Shown here one piece after another: positions 49,901-59,515 of a DNA stretch of 64,000 nucleotides. The position numbers were made by a program, and so were the translations under genes. Under the pieces are notes generated by a model that worked only from the letters and a program-made list of their open reading frames with translations, searched no databases and was not told the DNA's origin. The stretch is from contig KN832558.1 of assembly GCA_000827205.1 (NCBI GenBank), forward strand, positions 1,607,942-1,671,941, read 5' to 3'. The number at the start of each line of letters is the position of its first letter. Position 1 is the first letter of the stretch. This DNA comes from Plicaturopsis crispa FD-325 SS-3. Taxonomy: Eukaryota > Basidiomycota > Agaricomycetes > Amylocorticiales > Amylocorticiaceae.

Positions 49901-51395
49901 TGAACCCTGCTCCCCGCTGATGCTTGCGATACCAATCCGCAACTTGAGATGGATCCATGTTGGTATCATCTGAGATGCGCCGGGCAATACGGTCCATTTC
50001 TTCAAATCCGGCATCAACGATCGCGCGTGTGGCGTTTGAAGGCCGACCACGGCGAGGCACAGAACCAGAACCAGACGCGTTTGGACTGGGACTTGAATCG
50101 TATGTGTATAGCTCTGGGTCGAAATCGTTTGTTTGAGTACGTGGAGAGGGTGCGTTGACCGTTGGGGACTTTGTTGGACTATTAGGAGCGTCATGACGAG
50201 CAGCTGGAGCTACGGGAGTTGGTGGAATGATATTTGTGACCGGAGGACGGCTTGGTGCTTGCGCACCGGCGATAGGATATGGCAAGGCTTCTTGAACGGC
50301 CGGAGGTATAGACACCACCGGGGGACCAGCCGGAGCGACGGGGCCGCTGTATGGGTTGTTGTCAGGTATATGGTGCAAATCTTGAAGTAGCGGACGGGGA
50401 TATGGATGGTTGGTGGACGCATGCAAGGCAGAGTGGTCTGGATAGCCCATCCAGCGACCATCCTGTGGATGTTCACGGGTGCGGAGATGGGCATTTGGCG
50501 GTGGTAAAGGGGACCGAGAACGCGACGATCTGGTGTGCTGGGCGTATGACTGTGCATGGTCGTGGTCGTGGATATATGGACTAGCGGCGTGTGACCCAGA
50601 AGGGTGGGATAAGGCGGGCTGGTTGTAGGGATGTGGTTGGAATTCCGCCTGACGTGTTGAACGCGACAGGTTAGGTTCTCGGTCCTGCATGACAGCGTGT
50701 CCGCGATGACCTTGCGGAGCAAGCGACGAGGAGCCCATCTCCCGTTGCTCATGGCGATCATCTGTTGCCAGATAACTTTGCGGGCCCTGCTCTCGACCAG
50801 AATATAAGTGGCGGTCATCAGGGTGTTGACCAGTGTTCAAACGCCAATTGTGGTCGTGCTCAGACGGCCCAGCAGGTAGCCCGATAGACTCAAAGCCTGC
50901 GTAGTCAAGATATTGCTTGAGCCCAGAATCATTAAATGCGGTCGCCGATGGAGTGGAGCCGGGAGGGTGTGATTGTCTGACGGTGGCAGGCGCGTCCATG
51001 GTGTGACTAGTGGGATGCAGGGGAATGGAGCGTGTAGACGGTGACGGTGTTTGTAAAGGGGATACCCTTGAGTCAGCCGTGCGTGTTGTTGCCGCGTTAG
51101 CGTCAGGTAGAAGCTGGGCGCGACGCTTCAACGCATCACCAATGAATCCATCGTCCTTTTTTGAAGGGGTAAGCGACGTCCGCAAGCGGGTAGGGGTCTC
51201 AAGGTTGGGTTCTGGTGGGCGAGTACGGCGACCGCCACCCCCAACCTGTTCAGGATGGCATGAAGAGCGGGTCGGCGAAGGAGAATGGGTATTGAAGCTG
51301 CCAGGGATTGGCAATTCCACATTGGCCATTCCCGGCGGCGTTGTGTACGCTGCCATTGCTTGCTCCGTGCCAGGACTAACTGCGTCTTCTTCCAT
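46922..51395 (-). CDS. KDZ-element accessory protein, large, unknown function
   Basis: Family not recognised by name. ATG at 51395 (MEEDAVSPGTEQAMAAYTTP). The first 480 residues are Pro/Ser/His/Tyr-rich and disordered. A conserved-looking block follows: ATRAIVDAGFEEMDRIARRI, DPSQVADWYRKHQ, FIRNPWNIYAQYFVEHLGQE. Later exons read RSNCYDAFKRDHPQHWEEML, HARDFNKVVEEMIRI, AIVIAGNVVNQDGSLARVYE, FFEQRCRANNDTLIGHFKS, VRELIRQMFSM, KWPSKNLLPWKSLCRILAEQ. The C-terminus is basic/acidic (KLKTRRKKVP, ESDSEYEDAAVGHRKRKSK), then a Tyr/Pro/Gly/His-rich tail ending at 46922. About eight exons; the last two junctions (48080-47920) are not fully resolved. Position between the terminal repeats implies a role in transposition, maintenance or host interaction; none is shown. 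Confidence 0.65.
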
Positions 51396-52653
51396 TTCTA
51401 GCGTGTAGTTGTCAGGATACAGGAGAAGTGTGATATGAAAGATAGACCACATACTGTGAAATTGGACCGAAGCAATTTTGGTGTCAAATACGGATCGCGT
51501 CAAAAAAACGTGCTAAGGTCGAAAGTTAAGGCAAGTTCGGGCAAATGGATGGGTCGACTCGCACACCTTGATAGGTTTACAATATGCTGTTTTATAGTTT
51601 TGGGTGGTCGAGGCGTCAAGAACGAGCTGAAAAGGGATGATGAGTCAATGTAGAGATACATTGTCACTGCACAAACCTAGTACGTTTTGCAAGATGAAGA
51701 TACAAGGGAATATATAGCCAGCACTGTGCTGATGAGTACCTGCAAATAGAATCTCTGGTCAGTCAACGCTAATGGGCGCCACGTATGACTTCAAATACCT
51801 GGTGTAGATAGCAAGATATGCAATAAAATAGGGCGATAATACGAGATGAGACGTTGAAATTTGTCAGTGTGTGGGTAGCAGAATGGGGGAGAAAGATGGA
51901 GGGCAAATTGGGACTCAAACTACTCGTACGGTTGATATAGCCCCGCCCATCGAAACGACCGTTGGAAGGGCCGCGGTAGCCCACGCATATTGAGACCTTC
52001 GAGGCAAGCAATCAAGATGTTAAATGGAAAGATTGAAAAGTTTAAGCTGCAGCATTGGATGCAGAACGATAGAGGTGAGTGGTAGAGTGCTGAAGCATCC
52101 CAAGCATCCCCAGTATCGCTGGCATATGAAGCTTTGTCAGCAAGTAGGATCCAGCCAATCAGAGATCGAATAAATGTCGCGCATATCTTGTATCTCACCT
52201 GCACAGTGCTATCCTTGACCGGAAAAAATAAGAAAAAATGTGGATATACTCTTGAAACATGCCTGAGTACTCTGATACAATATGCAAGGAATTGTGTCAG
52301 GTGTGAATGTTTTATGAAGGTCTGGCAAGAAAAGTACATGATTCAACGACTGAACGCCAAAGAATCCTACAGCGTTATTCAGACTCAACCATCGTTTACC
52401 AATGGGCCGTCGACCCAAGTACTCTTCCTCCAGCGAGCGTTACATGGCTATCCGTCTTCAAAAGGCTGCATATGCACGAAGTGACAAGTCCGTAGCACTA
52501 CAATCTGACATCGGTCACCACTGATTTCTTATATCTAGAGGCAAAGCAACTCGCAATGCGCGAAACCGCGCAGCGCGAAGCAATGAACACACCCACAGTG
52601 AATTTTCCCCATCCATAACCCGCCTAGCACCTCTGCCCAACTCTCTGGTCGAG
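51396..52653. promoter_or_regulatory. divergent non-coding region inside the KDZ element
   Basis: 1.26 kb between the start codons of the large minus-strand gene and the small plus-strand ORF, rich in A/T. Likely holds both promoters; no frame recognised. Confidence 0.4.
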
Positions 52654-53115
52654 ATGGCATTGCGTCCACTCCCCGAGTCTGCCCCCCTCTTTGTGGAAGC
52701 TCTGAGTAGCCCAGATGCTCTCGATGAAGGTGGTCTTGAACAGTGGGATGATGATCCACCGTATCTGTCACCACCTCCACCCGAGACACCATCCGAGGAT
52801 AACTACACGGCCCGCCTCGTTGAAGTTATGCATGGGCGGAGGCTTCGTATCGAGAGGGCCCGTGTTGCAGCTCGTTTGGCAGAGTTTAGCAGAGATGAAG
52901 ATGGGCTGAGGACGACACTTGCAAGTGAGCTCGAGGAGATGCTTGTGAAGTGGGAGGCACTAGAGCTTTTCACAGCAGGTGATAGTAGTTGTTCGAGGCA
53001 CCGTCGGATGGCTGAGCATTTGCTACAGTGGAGAGCAAGGCTAGTTTATAGTGCGCACCAAGAACTAGAACTACTTGGTAAAAAATGTACGGTTGACAAG
53101 AATGTTGGTTCATAG
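52654..53115 (+). CDS. KDZ-element small accessory protein
   Basis: Intronless 153-residue frame on the strand opposite the other two genes of the element. The N-terminal 55 residues are acidic and Pro-rich (EQWDDDPPYLSPPPPETPSE); the rest is strongly helical with heptad-like spacing (RRLRIERARVAARLAEF; LASELEEMLVKWEALELF) and ends with RRMAEHLLQWRARLVYSAHQ and ELELLGKKC. Its stop lies 42 bp from the stop of the transposase gene, convergent. Similar short helical frames are, from memory, common beside fungal KDZ transposases; that is not verified here. No enzymatic motif seen. Confidence 0.6.
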   Translation: MALRPLPESAPLFVEALSSPDALDEGGLEQWDDDPPYLSPPPPETPSEDNYTARLVEVMHGRRLRIERARVAARLAEFSRDEDGLRTTLASELEEMLVKWEALELFTAGDSSCSRHRRMAEHLLQWRARLVYSAHQELELLGKKCTVDKNVGS

Positions 53116-53157
53116 ATTTGTAGCTAGATTGTACGACCTTTTTGCGTGATTGTAGAC

Positions 53158-56100
53158 TTACGACGACAATGGTAGAGCAAGAATAGATGACAAAAGGTAA
53201 CTTCGAAACCAAACCATGTCCGCCTCGAGAAGTCCAGTAGCATGGTAGCCACGGAATATTGAGACTATGGAGGCCAGGACCCACAGGCCACAGTCATATC
53301 CGTTTGTTTGATGTGCACAGTCCTAGCATTATAGAGAATCCTCAGCAAGACATATCACGATGAAAAACATAGATGACCAACTGATACAGGATGCGCAGTC
53401 CATTCAGTGGCATTCACCGATAGCGGATAGCCGTGGTCATTTGCAAGTGTAGCCATCCGCTGGACTAATTCCATGATGGTCTATCGCATGTAACATGTAG
53501 GCTGTAAGCAACTATCCGTGAAGATAAACAGCACTTACCTCAACATCGCTAGACCATGCTCTCCGCCCGCACAGACTATCAAACAGAAATAACTCACTCC
53601 GACGAGGATATATTGTACATAGAACCCAGTGTCCTACTGGAGATGTACGGTGAATCGGAACTATCCAGATATCTTTGAGCCAGTATGAAGAGCGTCGAAT
53701 ATTCCTCCATAGAACATCATCTGTTGACTTGTCGCGGATGCGAACAAGTTCAAATGTCGACAGGATCGCACATCGGGAGGCATTTGGAGCACTTGAAAGG
53801 GAGTGGAGAAGCCGTGCTCCGCCGTTCATGCAGTTGTCGTTCAGTCGGGCCGTCGGCGATGCAAGGATCCGGAGGTCGCTTGGCTCAAAGCATGCCCCGC
53901 GCGAATTGTTGTCGGCTCCAAGGATCCGTGAAGAGCATAGCTCAAACGGTGTTGGACTAGCGGGTAGGTGTTGTGAGATATTTTGGAACGTGTCCACGGT
54001 CAGCACATCCTGAACATATAACTGAGTACAATGGGATAGTCCAATCAATATGGGTTTACCGGCAATTTCCATATAATCGATGCAGACAACATGGCGGCGC
54101 TCGGAACATGCGGAGGCACCTCGCCATCAGACATGTCATCCTCGTCGTCAGAGGAGTCAGCCAGATAGTAGTCGAGGACGGTCTCTTCAGGCTCAAGCGG
54201 CACAATTTCGCTGTCATCGACATCGACAGGGCCTTGCGATGCATCAGGGACAGTGAGCTGCACGGGTGTGATCCAGCGAAGCGGCATTGGAGGCAGACAC
54301 GCAGACCCATCTCCGCAAAGGGTATCTGCAATAGCTACAGAATTGGTGACGTGATGCTGAAAGCGAAGGAGGGATACAAATGGATTAGTCCAACGACTTC
54401 TGAGGAGTAGAAGTTGCTCGCGGCGTTGGCCAAGTAGAATAGCGAGTGATGAATCTATGTTCACAAGGTCAGCCAATCCTAGTGCGTAAAGACGGCACTA
54501 AGACGACATACTTGACTGTCTACGCAACGCAAGCTCAACAGCGGCAAGCTCTCGTCCAAACCATCTGCATAGATTGTCAGCTTCCAAACCAAGGCGGTGA
54601 CGCTCTTCGAGGCATCGATCCAGCTTGAGCATTGCTCGTATCCCATCACGGACATCAGCATCTTCTAGCCATCGCGGTGTCAGCCCCTCTGACGGGGCAA
54701 TCCACACATCCTCCATCAAGTTTGAGCCATCGCGAAGGTCGGCCAGCTTAGTCGGCAGAGGTTGCGGAAGAGGGATGGACCATTCGGGCTGGTGGAGTTC
54801 TTCAAGCTGTTGACAATATACATTGAATTTGCGGATTGCAGTCATCAAAGCTGGCTGCCTCTTAGCGATCGCCTTTCGTGTATGCTGGTGTAGTTTTGTG
54901 CCTGTTATACTTGTGAGAGAGAATGGGATACAATTTGATTTACGACTCACCAAGTGGCTGCTGCTTGCCGCCGATAGCCTGGTCTAGTTTGTCCCACTCA
55001 AAAAAACTCCCTATCGCCCGTTTACGAATATTAATCTTGAGGTCGCGAGCCATTAAAAGTATCCTCACAAACTCGAGATCGACATCCTGTAATTCTGGGA
55101 AGGACGTGTGGATGTTCAGCGACGCATAAAGTGATTCAACCTTTGATTTGAGTCGGTCGTGGGTGCGTTCAAGTCCAGCCATGACGTCTTGCGTGTCGTG
55201 AGATGCCGGACCCTTGGATATGATGGTTTTCGTGGCGTGTATTGCCTTTTCAGATGTATCCAGGTCCCCTTGAAGGACAAGCACGGTGTCGAGCTCCTTC
55301 TTGAGACGTTGTGGGGCATCTTCAAATTGTTTCAAGGTTACTATGGTCGCAATAATGGATTTGAGACACTCACGGGCACGCAAGGAGAGTTGTGACGCTT
55401 TTTGAAGAGCCCATTGTTCGCGTAGATCTGGTAAAGAGACTCCGCAGGCATCGATAGTCTTCTGTGCCTTAGCGCCTTGGACGTTGATGCCCCGGCCAAG
55501 TCGACGGAGAATCCAATCGCCTAGATCGTCCCGCAGTTCAAGGCCTATTGAGGACGCTTGGCGATCGAGAAGCCATATTCGTCGGGAGCGCTGTATAGGT
55601 GTGAGTTCTGTAGGCAAACGATGCAGGCGCACGACTTACACCAGATGAACGGGTGATGCCTATGAGTTTGCGAAGGCGTGACCACAATCGCTCAACGCCC
55701 TCACCATCCGTCAGTCCAAGACCTTTGCGCAGTCGCGGGTTGTATATGAGTTGGCAAGACCACTGATGCCCGTACGCATGCATCGCACTGGTCACAAACA
55801 CGAGACGACTAGTAATTGCATCTGAAAGAATGTCGTACTATGATGATATCAGTTACATTATCAATGATTGATAATGCTGGGGCTTACAAGGCAAAGACTT
55901 CGATCCAGAACGCATCCTACATCGTATAGACAAACAACTGTTGCCTGGGGAGGGAGGAGCGCGTAAAGATGTTCCAGCAGTGCGACGGAGTACTTTTGTT
56001 GCTCGCCAGGGGTGTCAATGTTCGCAAAGAAGAGGGGGATGTCATGACGGCAAACAAGGGCCATCCATCCACTATCGTCGAATGCATCCATGTTTGCCTT

Positions 56101-57684
56101 TTGCTTGTTACCATTGGCGGCAGCATGAGACTCTTCGCAATCGTCTACAGCCTCATCAGGAACCTGCGGAGAATACGCCCGGGGGGTCTTCTTTCGTGCC
56201 GCGTCAATGCGCTGCCCGACTGCATCCACTTGCGCTTTCGGAATAACATACTGTGGGTCATAGAAGTGTGGGCTGTCGCCCGCAGCACGGCGATGTCGGT
56301 GGTGAAAGTTGCCATCTGTAGCGACATGTACATCACCGCCCCTAAAAAGTATACGTTTAGCTGATGATACGATGCGCAAGCTGGTGAAGAACTCACACGT
56401 CAAAAGAGTGCCCAAATGCGAGCCCTCCAAAGCAAGCAGGGCATCGCTGCTGAAGTATTCGAGCGCATTGACCGGGTGTGGAAGACGGCGGAATCTTGGA
56501 TTGGGGAGATGCTGTAGACTCGGGTTGGGCAAGGGATGTCGGGGTGGCATTGCGCAGAGGTGGAAGCTCCGGTGAAAGCATTGGGTCGGGCTCCAGGTCA
56601 TGTCCGTGAGTCTTTGAGCGGGCATCTGCAATCTCTGTGTCGCAATCTCGGATCGCAGCATCTATGCGCTCTTGGACACGGAGTTGCAGTATGTCATGCC
56701 ATTGTATAGCGCTCCCTAAACTTCTGCGGAAGGGATCACTGATTCGTTCTCCCTGGGTTTGATATTAGTTTCCTCCCCTTCGAAGACAATATGGTGTATT
56801 TACCTTTTTGTTGATCGCGTGAAAGCCTCTCCGTGTATAGAATGAATGTAATGCTGACGCCATGGCATTCACTGCATCGCAGGAGCGCTCAAATAAGGCG
56901 TGGTAGAAGTCGAGGAGCTCAATGGAGACAGCCATGCGAGGCTGAGAGGGAGACGTGGGGAAGAGGCCGTGGCGTATGAGCACTTGGTGAGTTGTGTCGC
57001 ACTGGCAGCCATGCACATCGATAGTCTTGAAATCTATCCTGCAATCAATAAGTGGGCTAGACAGAACGTGCACGACAACTCACGGTCAAAGTATAGGCAG
57101 AGTATGTCGGAAGATTTGACTTCCATGCAACCCCGTAAGCATTCTCCGTAAATATGGTCCCCAACGGGAACGACAGCCTTGCTCATGGTTCGGTTTGTAT
57201 AGTGGAGGAGAGACTCGACTAAGGATGGTGTTAGCGATTTCCAACTAGCGTATAGTCGGTTGGCTTCCGCGTCAGGTAGAATACGCCTTTTCTGGGTTTT
57301 CTGGGGGGTTTCTTCGACGGTTTCGATGTGAGCAGGCGAAGACTCTTGGTCGGGCTGCACACCAGGTGCATTGTCGTCTACCCATTCGTCGTCAACATCC
57401 ATGGGGTGCTCTGCCTCTTCTTCACGTAGCGCCTGGAGCCATGGAGCAACGGCAGGTGCATGGTCATCAGTGGTGTCGTGGCTTTGAGCCTGGGCGTCTT
57501 TTTCATCCTGATGTCTCAGTTCTTCGAGCCGCTCTAGCAGACGCCGCCGTTTAGCATCATGGCCAGGTATTTCGAACTTTATGCTGGTCTTTTTCTTGTC
57601 ACGAGGCCTGCGAGGACTGGCAAAGTGCTTCCCTAGTCCAAAGGATACCGGGAGGTCACCGCGACTGCGTGGAGGCGATGACAT
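53158..57684 (-). CDS. CxC1-KDZ transposase with C-terminal Ulp1-like protease domain
   Basis: Transposase of the KDZ class. The N-terminal region is Arg/Ser-rich (LGKHFASPRRPRDKKKTSIK), then a CxC1-type cysteine cluster around VHGCQCDTTHQVLIRHGLFP with RCPACFGG. The RNase-H-like core keeps its acidic residues: ATDGNFHHRH, VCRHDIPLFFANIDTPGEQQ, CLYDVGC, MHAYGHQWSCQLIYNPRLRK and TDGEGVERLWSRL. A long coiled part follows (residues after LDRQASSIGLELRDD). The Ulp1 domain has LNDNCMNGG, catalytic His in GHWVLCTIYP, Asp in LFLFDSL, and Gln/Cys in QTNGYDCGLWVL. About ten introns with agreeing phases. One frame discontinuity lies near 54070, between the KDZ tail and GKPILIGLSH; an ATG at 54072 could start a separate protease frame. 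Confidence 0.88.
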
Positions 57685-58249
57685 GGACTTAGCAGCTGGG
57701 GCAGAGACAGGGAAAAAAGACACAGTTGGTATTCGAAGGAAGTGTACCGATACATTGATAGCATTTTAGAGCCATTGTAAGCATAGAGTTCGTCTGTCGC
57801 TGGTCTGTGGGATGGATATTCGAGATGATTGTTGGCGAGTGCATCCACCTCAACATGAGAGTGCTGCAAGTCGGTGGTGGTGAACATTGAGTCGGTAGAT
57901 GCCTTTAGATGCTTGTAGATGCATAAGTACAGGACACGTATGTCAGTAGAATGAGCGACAGCGTAGGAGTGCACGCAGGCGCCGTTCTGGTCTCATTTTT
58001 GCCATCATCTTAGTCAGCGGCAGAAATGAAACCATTCGGCTGAGTTTGAACTTTGAACAAGGATCCATCGATATCCATCCATGGCCAAGGATCAGGATGC
58101 ATTGTGGCGCATCGTACCAATCCTCAGAATATCTAGTTCTATTTATATGTGGGAGCATCGAGGATGTAGGCCTCGGAGAGCCTTTTCACTCAACATAAGA
58201 ACCCCGTCTCAAAGGATAAGAAAGAAGCAAGAAGGTCATGCCTTAGGTG
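57685..58249. other. right subterminal non-coding region of the KDZ element
   Basis: 565 bp between the transposase start and the right terminal repeat; expected promoter and transposase-binding sequences. Nothing further recognised. Confidence 0.4.
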
Positions 58250-58257
58250 AAGCACCT
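58250..58257. repeat. target-site duplication, right copy (aagcacct)
   Basis: Exact match to 45931-45938; marks the right border of the KDZ element. Confidence 0.9.
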
Positions 58258-59094
58258 AGTGTCCGATTGAGCAGCGCGATCGAGTAATGCGATTGAGTCG
58301 GGAAGTCCATAAGCTGCGATCGCATCGTAGAAGCCAGCAGGAGCCAAGTAGTCAAAACCCTTCATCTGGTCACGTTTGAGCGCGTAAACCGGTTGATGAT
58401 GACGATGAGCCCAGCATTTGAGTCCGGCTAGAAAGCTCATGAGGTCGCGGGTCTGAACGCCTTGTTGTGTCGCGACCTGCGTTTCGGGGATTATTCCGAG
58501 GCGAGTCGCATATGGGTTGAGCGAATAGTTGAGCCATGACATCGGCGAGTTGGCGAGGAAATTGGAAAGGAATAGTCCGCGCCAGTTCGAGAGGTCGGTG
58601 CGGATACCACGCTTATGAATCATGATAATGGTCATGTCCTTGAGATCACCAGGAAAATGTGCGTGCATCGCAACATAATTGTGGAGATCGAGAACTAGGA
58701 GCAAGGCATTATCTGAAAGCGATTTGACGCACCATTTCTCCCAGCCATCTGGCCCTGGGGACGGTCGTTGATTTCCGCGGCGCAGCATTGCTCGGAAATC
58801 GTCAACGGCGGCAGGCCTCGGCCAGACAAATGGGTCGTCCTGGACCTTGTCCCGAATCGCATTGACAGATGGAGTGGATAGCCATGGCTTCGGAATCGCA
58901 GGAGGAGGATCGTGGTGATAGAGTTTCGAGAAATACTCTCGCGTTGTCTCTTTCACCTCGTCTGGGTCTGTCGCCAGGTGATCTGATTGATCCAGTCGAT
59001 TCACAGCCAGGGGAAGAGCAATAAACGTGCTCTTGTCCATAAGCCGTTTAGTAGACTGTCCGCGCAACATCTGCAAAAAATTTAGGTTGCTGAG
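58258..59094 (-). CDS. LINE reverse transcriptase, N-terminal portion
   Basis: Frame from LSNLNFLQMLRGQSTKRL at about 59094 to the KDZ insertion. Contains the palm/fingers blocks PSPGPDGWEKWCVKS, MTIIMIHKRG, NWRGLFLSNFLANSP, ATQQGVQTRDLMSFLAGL and the first catalytic Asp region YALKRDQMKGFDYL, then YDAIAAYGLPDSIALLDR. It stops being LINE-coded at SDTRCF, exactly at the target duplication. The remaining RT motifs are on the other half at 45525-45938. The frame differs from that of the upstream endonuclease, so at least one indel or a frame shift lies between them. Confidence 0.88.
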
Positions 59095-59097
59095 AGC

Positions 59098-59515
59098 GTC
59101 TGACAACTCTCTCAGCGCTCTCAGGCTCTCCGCAACCTAACGCGATCTGAGAGGTGCTGACAGACGCTCTCAGAGCTCTCAGCATCTCTCAGACGCCACG
59201 TGCCCGCATCTGATCGCAAGCAAGACTATGTTCGCGTTTGACAACCTTTCCTACTACGAAACAGCATGTAGCTTGTTTTGTGGGCAAGCTGTCCCTCCGA
59301 TTTTTCTTCCTGTAGCGTGTAGGCATAGCTATACCATGGTGCTTTACCTTGAGATTATTTACACAGCGAGAGTCCAATTATTGAAGCAACAGGAACATTA
59401 TTACTGAATCCAATCGAGCCCCCCGCGCACGCTCGGCCCGAGGTTCTCAGATGTTCTCAGAAATGTGCCGAAACTGACAACTGCTGAGAGCGCTGAGACA
59501 CCTGAGAGTTACGCG
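59098..59515. mobile_element. MITE-like insert inside the LINE
   Basis: 418 bp without coding capacity, flanked by agc on both sides (59095-59097 and 59516-59518), a possible 3-bp target duplication. The ends contain an imperfect inverted repeat with the shared core tctcagcgctctcag near each terminus. Both terminal regions are crowded with the unit ctctcag or its complement. It interrupts the LINE between SSSFICKKGKC and LSNLNFLQML and supplies the stop codon of the upstream frame. Family not recognised; the 3-bp duplication would suit a PIF/Harbinger- or CACTA-derived non-autonomous element. Confidence 0.6.

Larger units (their letters stand above)
45939..58249 (-). mobile_element. KDZ-class DNA transposon, 12.3 kb, inserted in the LINE
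   Basis: A 12,311-bp DNA transposon of the Kyakuja-Dileera-Zisupton superclass. The ends are short imperfect inverted repeats: the left end begins cacccttggcagt and the right end, read inward, begins cacctaaggcatg (9-10 of the first 13 positions match with one small shift). It is flanked by an exact 8-bp duplication, the length reported for Zisupton-like elements. Contents on the minus strand: CxC1-KDZ transposase with Ulp1 domain (53158-57684) and a large unknown gene (46922-51395); on the plus strand a small ORF (52654-53115). No TET/JBP oxygenase, which some fungal KDZ elements carry, is present. Exact ends and nearly complete gene set suggest a relatively recent insertion. Confidence 0.9.

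Noticed and set aside
45939-58249. TET/JBP-type DNA dioxygenase as KDZ cargo
   Set aside because: Looked for because some fungal KDZ elements carry one; no HxD...H double-stranded beta-helix pattern was seen in any frame of the element.
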